The notes below the pieces were generated by a model, which saw nothing but the letters and a program-made list of their open reading frames with translations, had not been told where the DNA came from and did not search any database. Position numbers and translations under genes: made by a program. Of a DNA stretch of 8,251 nucleotides, positions 1 through 6,225 are shown one piece after another (the stretch's first letter is position 1; each line of letters opens with the position of its first letter). The stretch comes from an uncultured Collinsella sp. (GTDB lineage Bacteria; Actinomycetota; Coriobacteriia; Coriobacteriales; Coriobacteriaceae), in assembly GCA_900549185.1 (NCBI GenBank), contig URNM01000082.1:1-8251 (forward strand), in the 5' to 3' direction.

Positions 1-26
1 CAGCGTCAGATGTGTATAAGAGACAG
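1..26. other. Nextera/Tn5 transposase adapter (sequencing artefact)
   Basis: Bases 8-26 are the 19-bp Tn5 mosaic end used in Nextera libraries, and bases 1-7 are the tail of the read-1 adapter that precedes it. This is library sequence left untrimmed on the contig, not genomic DNA. It supplies a false ATG at base 10, so translations here begin with the well-known artefact peptides MCIRDR and MYKRQ. The first genomic base is 27. Confidence 0.97.
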
Positions 27-27
27 A

Positions 28-534
28 TGCGGAGGCTACCAGCTTTTGGGAGACGAGCTTTCCGACCCGCACGGCAGGGAAGGCGTTGGCACCGCGCGCG
101 GGCTCGGGCTCATCCCTGCAAGTACGGTGTTCAAGGAGGAAAAGCACCTCGCCCAGTCGGAGCTGCGCATCACGGGTGCCCAAGGCGCGTTCTCGATGTG
201 GAACGGCATGACGGCGCGCGGGTACGAGATTCACGACGGCGAAACGACCGTCTCCTGCGCCCCTGCGGGCACGATTGGCGGCAAACCAGAAGGCGCGGCC
301 TGCGGAAACGTGTTCGGAACCTATCTCCACGGCCTGTTCGACGAACCGGGGGTGGCACTCGCCCTCGCGCGCTCGCTCGCGCGCATGCGCGGCCTGCCCG
401 AGAGCGTCGTGGGTGCTGAGGGCGCGGTGTCCGCGGCCGATCACCGTGCGCGCGAGTTCGACCGCCTGGCCGACTCCGTGCGCGGGGCGCTCGACATGGA
501 GTATGTCTACCGCATTATCGAGGAGGGCGTATGA
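28..534 (+). CDS. cbiP/cobQ: Cobyric acid synthase, C-terminal glutaminase part (5'-truncated by contig end)
   Basis: This enzyme uses glutamine and ATP to amidate carboxylate side chains of the corrin ring, giving cobyric acid in the cytoplasm. Only about the last 168 of a usual 480-510 residues are present. The fragment begins inside the class I glutaminase motif CGGYQ, so the likely nucleophile Cys (codon 28-30) is the first complete genomic codon. The partner histidine is in FGTYLHG (His codon 328-330). The tail FDRLADSVRGALDMEYVY is typical of CbiP. The ATP-binding N-terminal domain lies off the contig. An apparent ATG at base 10 is adapter-encoded and not a start. The stop TGA overlaps the next gene's ATG by four bases (ATGA), showing a coupled operon. 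CobQ and CbiP are the same family in aerobic and anaerobic routes, so the route cannot be told from this gene. Confidence 0.93.
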   Translation, partial: CGGYQLLGDELSDPHGREGVGTARGLGLIPASTVFKEEKHLAQSELRITGAQGAFSMWNGMTARGYEIHDGETTVSCAPAGTIGGKPEGAACGNVFGTYLHGLFDEPGVALALARSLARMRGLPESVVGAEGAVSAADHRAREFDRLADSVRGALDMEYVYRIIEEGV

Positions 535-1046
535 TCCACGTGTATCATGGCGACGGCAAAGGCAAGACCACGGCGGCGATGGGCCTCGCCCTTCGCATGC
601 TCGCCGCAGGCCGCCGCGTCGTCGTCGTGCAGTTCCTGAAAGACGGCGAAAGCGGGGAGGTGCGCCTGCTCGCCGAGCATTTCGGCGTGCCCGTGTTCGC
701 GGGGAAGGCGTCGGACAAGTTTACCTGGTCCATGACGTCGGAAGAACTTGTCGCGACGCGCGAGCTGCACGATGGGAACCTCGCTTCCGCGCTCGCCGAG
801 CTCGAGGGCGCGCAGGAGGGGCTGCTCGTGCTCGACGAGGCGCTCGACGCACTTTCGAAGGGGCTTGTCGACGAGGCACTCGTGGACCGCGCGCTCGATA
901 TGTCCGCGCGCGGCATCGAAGTGGCGCTCACCGGGCGCGCACCTTCCCGCAAGATCGTGGACAAGGCCGACTACATAACCGAGATGCGGTGCGAGAAACA
1001 CCCCTACGCTCAGGGGATATGTGCAAGGGAAGGAGTGGAGTACTAG
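531..1046 (+). CDS. cobA/cobO (btuR): ATP:corrinoid (cob(I)alamin) adenosyltransferase, CobA/BtuR type
   Basis: It transfers the adenosyl group of ATP to cob(I)alamin or its precursors, forming the upper ligand of coenzyme B12. The 171-residue protein has the family's P-loop GDGKGKTT at residues 7-14, VVQFLKD at 33-38, a KFTW segment near 63-66, the Walker-B-like LLVLDEALD near 98-106, and the diagnostic C-terminus KHPYAQG...GVEY (156-171). It begins almost directly at the P-loop and lacks the roughly 30-residue N-terminal extension of Escherichia coli BtuR (about 196 aa), so it is a short form. The start is fixed by AGGAGG at 521-526, four bases upstream of ATG 531, and by the ATGA overlap with cbiP. 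The stop is followed directly by the next ATG (TAG-ATG). Confidence 0.94.
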   Translation: MIHVYHGDGKGKTTAAMGLALRMLAAGRRVVVVQFLKDGESGEVRLLAEHFGVPVFAGKASDKFTWSMTSEELVATRELHDGNLASALAELEGAQEGLLVLDEALDALSKGLVDEALVDRALDMSARGIEVALTGRAPSRKIVDKADYITEMRCEKHPYAQGICAREGVEY

Positions 1047-1688
1047 ATGGATTCCAAGGAGATGGCGCCCGGCGACATCGAGCGGCGCAGCTTCGAGATC
1101 ATCACCGAAGAGCTCGGCGGCCGGACGTTCCCGCCGTTCGAAGAGCCTGTCGTGAAGCGCGTCATCCACACCACTGCCGACTTCTCGTACGCCGATTCAC
1201 TCGTGTTCACCCATGACGCCGCGCACTGTGCGCTCGACGCACTACGCGCAGGGGCCACGGTGCTCACCGACACGAACATGGCGCTCGCAGGCATAAGCAA
1301 GCCCGCGCTCGCGAAGCTCGGCTGCAAGGCCGTGTGCTACATGGCCGACCCTGATGTCGCCTCGGCTGCGCGCGCCGCGGGCACGACTCGCGCCGTTGCG
1401 AGCATGGACAAAGCTTGCGGCATCGAGGGTCCGTTCATCGTGGCCGTCGGCAACGCTCCCACAGCACTTCTGCGCCTCGCCGAGCTCATGGACGCGGGGA
1501 AGATCGCGCCCGCGCTCGTCGTTGGGGTGCCGGTCGGGTTTGTGAACGTGGTCGAGGCGAAAGAGGAGCTACTCGCGCGACGCGTGCCGGCCATCGTCGC
1601 GAGGGGTCGCAAGGGCGGCTCGACCGTGGCGGCCGCCATTATGAACGCGCTGCTCTACCAGATCACGCGCACGGGTGGCGCGAAGTGA
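1047..1688 (+). CDS. cbiC/cobH: Precorrin-8X (cobalt-precorrin-8) methylmutase
   Basis: It moves the methyl group from C-11 to C-12 of the corrin macrocycle, giving (cobalt-)hydrogenobyrinate. The 213-residue length is normal for the family. The probable catalytic His is residue 41 in VIHTTADF, matching His43 of Pseudomonas CobH. Other family blocks are FTHDAAH (54-60), TDTNMALAGISK (74-85), VGNAPTAL (134-141), GVPVGFVNVVEAKE (160-173) and GRKGGSTVA (187-195). ATG 1047 follows the upstream stop with no gap. GGAG at 1037-1040 lies six bases before the start, with a stronger AAGGAG at 1030-1035. The gene ends in a GTGA overlap with the next. CbiC and CobH are homologues, so the sequence does not decide between cobalt-containing and cobalt-free substrate. 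Confidence 0.95.
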   Translation: MDSKEMAPGDIERRSFEIITEELGGRTFPPFEEPVVKRVIHTTADFSYADSLVFTHDAAHCALDALRAGATVLTDTNMALAGISKPALAKLGCKAVCYMADPDVASAARAAGTTRAVASMDKACGIEGPFIVAVGNAPTALLRLAELMDAGKIAPALVVGVPVGFVNVVEAKEELLARRVPAIVARGRKGGSTVAAAIMNALLYQITRTGGAK

Positions 1689-2458
1689 CGGCCCCCGCAT
1701 CCGTGCCGGCGCTGCGCATCTTCGCCGGCACCACCGAGGGCCGCCTTCTGTGCGAATGGGCGAGCGGGGCGGGCATCCCCGCCCGTGCCTACGCGGCAAC
1801 CGAGTACGGAGGCGAGCTTTTGGGCGAACTTCCGGGCATCGAGGTGCATGCGGGCAGGCTCGACGAGGCCGACATGGAGCGCGAGCTTTTCGGCGCGCGC
1901 ATCGTCGTCGACGCCACGCACCCCTTCGCTACGCTCGCAAGCGGCAACATCCGGGCCGCTTCGCTCGCCGTGGGTGCACGATGCCTGCGCCTTGCGCGCC
2001 CGGCCGAGGCGCTGCCCAAAGGCGTCGTGTCGGTCGCGTCGATCGCCTGCGCGGCGCGCTTTCTCTCCGAGAACCCGGGTCGCGCGCTTCTCACGACGGG
2101 GAGCAAGGAGCTTGCTCCCTACACGCGCGTCGCCGATTTCTCGGAGCGCTTCTTCGTGCGTGTGCTCCCGCTGCCCGGTGCTATAACGAAGTGCATCGAC
2201 GCGGGGTTTTCGCCGTCGCACGTCATCGGCATGCAGGGGCCCTTCACCCGCGAGCTCAACGAGGCGATGCTTCGGCAGGTGGGCGCCCAGTGGCTTGTGA
2301 CCAAGGACTCGGGAACCGTAGGCGGCACGGCCGAGAAGATCGCCTCCGCGCGCGACGTGGGAGCGCGCTGTATCGTTGTCGCTCGTCCCGCCGAGGGAGG
2401 CGGGGCCCTTTCGCTTTGGGAAGTGGAAGACGCGCTCTTACGGGAGTTCGCGCGCTAG
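1685..2458 (+). CDS. cbiJ/cobK: Precorrin-6A (cobalt-precorrin-6A) reductase
   Basis: It reduces the macrocycle double bond of (cobalt-)precorrin-6A using a nicotinamide cofactor. The 257-residue protein fits the family's usual 240-260. The N-terminal nucleotide-binding motif FAGTTEGRLL is at residues 13-22, VVDATHPFA at 74-82, TTGSKELAPY at 137-146, IGMQGPFTRELNEAML at 181-196 and VTKDSGTVGGTAEKI at 205-219. I chose GTG 1685 because it overlaps the cbiC stop (GTGA), as the operon's style predicts, and because homology starts about ten residues later. An open frame extends further upstream but lies inside cbiC. The Shine-Dalgarno is poor, so translation probably depends on coupling to cbiC. 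It is the last intact gene of the corrin operon; the sequence after its TAG at 2456-2458 is decayed. Confidence 0.93.
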   Translation: MTAPASVPALRIFAGTTEGRLLCEWASGAGIPARAYAATEYGGELLGELPGIEVHAGRLDEADMERELFGARIVVDATHPFATLASGNIRAASLAVGARCLRLARPAEALPKGVVSVASIACAARFLSENPGRALLTTGSKELAPYTRVADFSERFFVRVLPLPGAITKCIDAGFSPSHVIGMQGPFTRELNEAMLRQVGAQWLVTKDSGTVGGTAEKIASARDVGARCIVVARPAEGGGALSLWEVEDALLREFAR

Positions 2459-2488
2459 GCGCTCGCCGCGCCTACGCGCCATCCCGCC

Positions 2489-2579
2489 CGCGAGAAGGAG
2501 CGCCCCGAGCAAGCTCGACCCGTACAAGCCCGTCATCCGCCAATAGTTCGAGGACGACGCCCGGAACTGGCGCAAGCAG
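2489..2579 (+). pseudogene. Remnant of an IS21-type transposase (IstA-like), frameshifted and with a stop
   Basis: Reading 2489-2506 and then shifting by one base to 2508-2579 gives REKERP, then SKLDPYKPVIRQ, a TAG stop (2544-2546), then FEDDARNWRKQ. The run P-S-K-L-D-P-Y-K-P followed by an acidic stretch and N-W-R-K-Q resembles the region after the helix-turn-helix of IS21-family IstA transposases. The frame is lost at the C-run 2503-2506, where one fewer C would give a continuous R-P-S-K-L. Only about 30 codons remain, with no DDE domain, no IstB partner and no terminal repeats seen. The fragment ends where AT-richer sequence and the palindrome begin. Family assignment is from motif memory and needs a protein search; chance resemblance is less likely but possible. 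Confidence 0.5.
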
Positions 2580-2588
2580 CCCTTCAAT

Positions 2589-2657
2589 AAGTTGCGGTGA
2601 AATAGTGTCTGTTTTTGCTGTTAGATAGCATATTTAGTCCCTAATTCACCGCAACTT
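2589..2657. repeat. 69-bp imperfect palindrome between convergent operons
   Basis: The outer arms are AAGTTGCGGTGAAATAG (2589-2605) and the inverted copy at 2641-2657, which match at 16 of 17 positions. The first 13 pairs are perfect. The interior 2606-2640 is AT-rich and keeps partial symmetry (for example TGTCTGTTTTTGCTG against GGACTAAATATGCTA on the other strand). It begins 130 bases after cbiJ and ends 12 bases after the stop of the exporter permease on the other strand. It may work as a bidirectional terminator or transcript-end stabiliser, though neither side has a clear T-run. Its size and near-full-length symmetry also fit a dispersed palindromic repeat or a miniature element. A genome search for copies would decide. 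Confidence 0.75.
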
Positions 2658-2669
2658 GTTGGTGGTGGC

Positions 2670-3884
2670 TTACTGGTAGCGTAGGCACTCCACCGGGTCG
2701 AGCTTTGCCGCGCGTCGAGCGGGGTAGAAACCAAAGATTACGCCGATGCCGACCGATACGGCAAACGCGATCAACACTGTTGTAATGGAGAAGCTTGGCG
2801 TGATCGTCCCGGTAGCTCCAAACTCGCTCATGATGCCCGAGCTTGCGGCAAAGAACGTGAGTCCCCATGCCAGCAGATAACCAATCAGGACACCCAATAG
2901 TCCGCCGGTGACGCACAGCGCCGAGGATTCGGCCAAAAACTGCGCGGTGATATCGCGACGACTGGCGCCCAGAGCACGGCGGATGCCGATCTCGCGGATG
3001 CGTTCAGATACGTTGGTGAGCATCATATTCATAATGCCGATACCGCCGACAAGCAGCGAAATGCTGGCGACAGCGCCCATGATGAGCGAGAACGCGCCCA
3101 TAAAGGAGTTGAGTGTATCGATGGCGCTTTTCATGGATGTTGCCGATACACTGTCGTACTCATCCTCCTCCTCGATGCCCTTCATCGCGCGCACCTTGGA
3201 CTCGATGGTCTTACAAAGCTCATCCATGTCCGTGCCCTCGGCGGCAAGTGCCGTCACGCTGGGGAATGAAGGATTCTCGTCGCCAAACAGCCCGGATATG
3301 GTTTCGCGTGGCATATACAGCGTGAGCGAGCCCATGGAGTCGCTGCCGCCATCAATCACGCCAACAATCTGCACCTCGCCGTTGGACACCTTGATGGTTT
3401 TCCCCAGCGCATCTTGTTCGTTGCCGTAAAGCTGATCGGCGCCGCCGCGGCTGATGAGCGCCACGCGCGAGCCTGATTGGGACTCGGCCTGGGAATAGGT
3501 GCGCCCTGCAACGAGCTTGCTGGCCCCCACGGCGTCGAGCATGTCGCTATCGACACCTTGTGCCATGACGGTATAGCTTTTATCGCCGGTCTTGTACTCG
3601 GTATACGCGCTGTCGACAATACCGATCTGCTCTATCTGCGGCACCAGTTTTTGAAGTTTCTCGATGTCCGACTCGGTGAGTTCTTGCGACGAATAGATTT
3701 GCACCATGCGTGCCGCATTGAGGCCCAGACTGTTGACCAGGCTGTTTTGGATGCCGCCGATGAGCGACGTCATGGCGATAACCGAGGCGATGCCGATGAC
3801 AATGCCCAGGATGGTGAGCAGGCTTCGCCCCTTGTTGGCTTCGAGCGAGTGAAGGGCTTCCTGGATGAGATCGCGGGCGCTCAT
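2670..3884 (-). CDS. MacB-type ABC transporter permease (MacB_PCD plus FtsX domains)
   Basis: Membrane subunit of a MacAB/LolE-class mechanotransmission exporter. The 404 residues show the classic layout: an amphipathic start, TM1 at about 22-45, an extracytoplasmic MacB_PCD domain (about 46-260), then TM2 (262-288), TM3 (318-346) and TM4 (366-388). The coupling sequence NVSERIREIGIRRALGASRRDI (split as residues 291-300 and 301-311) follows TM2. The C-terminal signature FYPARRAAKLDPVECLRY is at 386-403. The ATPase domain is separate, unlike Escherichia coli MacB, as is usual in Gram-positives. The start has AAGGAG (complement of 3892-3897) seven bases upstream, and ATG overlaps the ATPase stop as ATGA. 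It is the last gene of the operon. The substrate cannot be read from sequence; relatives export peptides, antimicrobials or lipoproteins. Confidence 0.93.
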   Translation of the reverse strand: MSARDLIQEALHSLEANKGRSLLTILGIVIGIASVIAMTSLIGGIQNSLVNSLGLNAARMVQIYSSQELTESDIEKLQKLVPQIEQIGIVDSAYTEYKTGDKSYTVMAQGVDSDMLDAVGASKLVAGRTYSQAESQSGSRVALISRGGADQLYGNEQDALGKTIKVSNGEVQIVGVIDGGSDSMGSLTLYMPRETISGLFGDENPSFPSVTALAAEGTDMDELCKTIESKVRAMKGIEEEDEYDSVSATSMKSAIDTLNSFMGAFSLIMGAVASISLLVGGIGIMNMMLTNVSERIREIGIRRALGASRRDITAQFLAESSALCVTGGLLGVLIGYLLAWGLTFFAASSGIMSEFGATGTITPSFSITTVLIAFAVSVGIGVIFGFYPARRAAKLDPVECLRYQ

Positions 3885-4654
3885 GCCACCACTCCTTTCG
3901 GCGGGTTGGCGGAGGCGGAAATCATGGGCAGGCTATCTACGGCGCTGCGCAGGGTCCGCGGTGCATGTGGAATATACGCGCCGTCGTGAATGCGACCGTC
4001 GCGGATGGTCACGGCACGGTCGGCCTCGGCGGCGATGCCGGGGTCGTGTGTGATAAGAACGATGGTTTTGCCGCGCTTCTGGAGCTTATGGAATGTCTCC
4101 ATTACAAGCGCTCCAGTGGCGGAGTCTAGGTTTCCCGTTGGCTCATCGGCCAGGATGATGGGCGGGTCATTGACGAGGGCGCGCGCGATGGCGACGCGCT
4201 GCATCTGTCCGCCCGAGAGCTCTGATATGCGGTGGTCCCAGTGGTCGACCGGCAGCGTGACGGCCTGCAGCGCGTGCACGGCGCACATTTCGCGCTGGCT
4301 ACGGGGCACATTGGTGTAGGCTAGCGGCAGCATGACGTTTTCGATAACCGACAGGCGCGGCAGCAGGTTGAAGCTCTGAAAGACAAAGCCAATGCTCAGG
4401 GCGCGAACTTCGGTGAGCTCGTCATCATCGAGCTCGGCCACGTTGAGCCCTTGCAGGTAATAGTCGCCTGCCGTCGGCTTATCCAGGCAGCCTAGGATGT
4501 TCATGAGCGTTGATTTGCCCGAGCCCGATGGGCCAGTGATGGCGACGAACTCGCCGGGATTTACCGCCAGGCTCACGTTGTGCAAGATGTGGGCGCAACC
4601 TGCCTCGCTCTCAAAGATGCGGTGCACGTTGCGGATGTCGATAACGGGACGCAT
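3881..4654 (-). CDS. ABC transporter ATP-binding protein, MacB/LolD family
   Basis: Cytoplasmic ATPase that drives the neighbouring permease. The 257-residue protein has Walker A GPSGSGKST (41-49), Q-loop Gln93 in FQSFNLLP, signature LSGGQMQRVAIARAL (146-160), Walker B IILADEPTGNLDS (166-178) and H-loop His203 in ITHD, so all catalytic elements are intact. The motif wording (FQSFNLLP, DEPTGNLDS) is typical of the MacB/LolD/FtsE branch. A tail of about 28 residues after DGRIHDG, rich in Pro, Ser and Ala, exceeds the usual 220-235 residue length. Its ATG shares one base with the adaptor gene's stop (TAATG) and its TGA overlaps the permease start, so all three proteins are probably made from one message in matched amounts. 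Confidence 0.95.
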   Translation of the reverse strand: MRPVIDIRNVHRIFESEAGCAHILHNVSLAVNPGEFVAITGPSGSGKSTLMNILGCLDKPTAGDYYLQGLNVAELDDDELTEVRALSIGFVFQSFNLLPRLSVIENVMLPLAYTNVPRSQREMCAVHALQAVTLPVDHWDHRISELSGGQMQRVAIARALVNDPPIILADEPTGNLDSATGALVMETFHKLQKRGKTIVLITHDPGIAAEADRAVTIRDGRIHDGAYIPHAPRTLRSAVDSLPMISASANPPKGVVA

Positions 4655-6093
4655 TACATGCCCTCATCGTCAGACATGCTGCCCGAATCCGCGCTGTAGC
4701 CGCCGTCAGCCGTTGTGTCCGCTCCAGTGTCCATGACGAGGGTGTCGCCATCGCGCAGCTTGGTAACCGGCACGTTGGGGTTGATCTCGTTGCCCTGGTC
4801 GTCGCGCTTGACCTGTGTCTTGCCGACTACGGCTTCGTTGTCGTTTTGCGTCACGACAGTCACCTTCACGCGACGGGTTTGCTTGCCCTCGTCATCAGTC
4901 GCCACGTTGACGTAATAGTGTTCGCCGTCTTCGGTCATGAGCGCCATCGTCGGCACCATCACCACGTCGTCGAGCTGCTCGGACACCACCGATACCTCGG
5001 CCGTCATGCCCGGCTTCAGGCACGCGTCGGGCGCCTCTATGAGAATGTCGACGTTAAAGGTTACGCTGCCGCCGCCACCGTTGGCGGCGTCGGAGTTTGC
5101 CACCGACGCGATAGCCGTGACGGTGCCCTGGCTCACGATATCGGGAAACGCGGGATACGTGACGTTGGCGCTCTGCCCAACGGCGATCTTGGCGATGTCC
5201 TTTTCGCCCACCTGCACGGTCACCTTCATCTTGGACAGGTCGGCGATCTGCATGCACTGCTTGCCGCCGCTCGTATCGCTTTCGCCCATGATCATGCCGC
5301 CTGTTACCGTGGCGCCCACCTTGGCGTTGAGCTCCACGATGCTACCCGAGCTCGGGGCCGTGACCGTACGGCTGGCTGCCTTGGCGTTCGCCTGATCGAG
5401 GTTTGCCTGGGCCGAAGCGAGGCTGCGCTGCGCGGCCGATACGGCGTTTGTGTCGCCGGACGCAGTGGGGGCACCTGCCGCTGCTGCGGAAGCTCCATCA
5501 ACGTCCGTCGTTGGGGTGGTCTGCGCGGCGGCTGCGGCTTTCTGTGCGTTGGCGAGGTCTTCATGAGCGGCTGCAACTGCACGCTGCGCCTCGGCAACGT
5601 TGCGATCGAGCTCGTCGTTTTTAATGGTCATAAGCACGTCGCCCTCGTTGACGGATTGGCCCGCCTGCACGTTGATCGAATCGACCGTGCCGTCGACAGA
5701 AGGGGAGACCACTGAGGACGAAATGGGTTTGAGCTGGCCTTTAGCCTCGACCGTTGTGGTAAACGTGCCCTCGGTCACCATGTCGGTCACCGGCCCGTTG
5801 TTGCCTGCGGGCCGTGCGTTGATGGCTAAGGTCACGACAACGGCGATGAGCGCGATGGCACCTACGACGCCGACGGCAATACCGCGGCGAATCAGCTTTT
5901 TGCGTCGGCGCTCGGCACGTTTTGCCTTGAGCTTGGCATATGCCTCTTCATCGGAAATCTCGGCCGCATCGTTCGTGCGTCCGTTCTGCTTATCGGCATA
6001 TACGTCTGTAATCAGAGGAATCGTTTCGGTGGCACCTTCGGGCGTGTTCTCGGTATCATCCGGGCCCGGGGTGATGGTGGGGACATTCGGCAT
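4654..6093 (-). CDS. Membrane-fusion/adaptor protein of a MacA/HlyD type (RND/MFP family)
   Basis: Extracytoplasmic adaptor partner of the ABC exporter. The start is ATG at 6093 (479 aa), because AGGAG (complement of 6099-6103) sits five bases upstream; an in-frame ATG at 6156 has no such site and lies in a hairpin. The protein has a charged cytoplasmic N-terminus of about 70 residues, one TM at 72-92, a first lipoyl half (about 125-160), a coiled-coil hairpin (about 161-240) interrupted by an Ala/Thr-rich insert (188-215), a second lipoyl half (about 242-275), beta-barrel domains (about 287-372) and a membrane-proximal domain. The last 27 residues are rich in Asp, Gly and Ser (TADGGYSADSGSMSDDEGM). 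MacA proteins normally have only a few cytoplasmic residues, so the N-terminal extension is unusual. It is the first gene of the operon. Confidence 0.9.
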   Translation of the reverse strand: MPNVPTITPGPDDTENTPEGATETIPLITDVYADKQNGRTNDAAEISDEEAYAKLKAKRAERRRKKLIRRGIAVGVVGAIALIAVVVTLAINARPAGNNGPVTDMVTEGTFTTTVEAKGQLKPISSSVVSPSVDGTVDSINVQAGQSVNEGDVLMTIKNDELDRNVAEAQRAVAAAHEDLANAQKAAAAAQTTPTTDVDGASAAAAGAPTASGDTNAVSAAQRSLASAQANLDQANAKAASRTVTAPSSGSIVELNAKVGATVTGGMIMGESDTSGGKQCMQIADLSKMKVTVQVGEKDIAKIAVGQSANVTYPAFPDIVSQGTVTAIASVANSDAANGGGGSVTFNVDILIEAPDACLKPGMTAEVSVVSEQLDDVVMVPTMALMTEDGEHYYVNVATDDEGKQTRRVKVTVVTQNDNEAVVGKTQVKRDDQGNEINPNVPVTKLRDGDTLVMDTGADTTADGGYSADSGSMSDDEGM

Positions 6094-6127
6094 AGCGTCT
6101 CCTTTATAGAAAGAACCTCGATAAGTA

Positions 6128-6157
6128 TATGCGCCCACCGGTTGGGGTGGGCGCATA
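6128..6157 (-). terminator. Hairpin between the transpeptidase and exporter genes
   Basis: A perfect 12-bp stem (6128-6139 with 6146-6157, core GCGCCCACC) closes a 6-base loop. It lies 68 bases past the transpeptidase stop and 34 bases before the exporter start, on the strand both are read from. The stem is very GC-rich, but the exit side on the minus strand (ATACTTATC) is not a clean T-run, so termination may be partial. The same stem blocks any good -35 box for the -10-like TATACT at 6124-6129. Confidence 0.6.
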
Positions 6158-6225
6158 GAATGGTTTCTTTCGGAACTGTTAGATTGGTCGCAGCGGTTCC
6201 ACGTTGTAGGAATGCGCGCGTTGCA

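Noticed and set aside
10..27. ATG start encoding MCIRDR in frame with cobyric acid synthase
   Set aside because: These codons are Nextera adapter; the gene is truncated and has no start in the window.
275..1216. Long + strand frame of 313 codons across cbiP and cobA
   Set aside because: Arg/Ala-rich shadow typical of high-GC DNA; the true genes occupy the other frame with clear motifs.
2459..2669. B12 riboswitch, tRNA or attachment site in the junction
   Set aside because: No B12-box, no cloverleaf and no direct repeats were seen by eye; only the transposase remnant and the palindrome stand out.
4846..5715. + strand frame of 289 codons, rich in His and Arg, opposite the adaptor gene
   Set aside because: Antisense shadow with no motif and no ribosome-binding site.
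6124..6129. TATACT as -10 of the exporter operon
   Set aside because: No -35 hexamer at suitable spacing; that position is inside the hairpin stem. Too weak to list as a feature.
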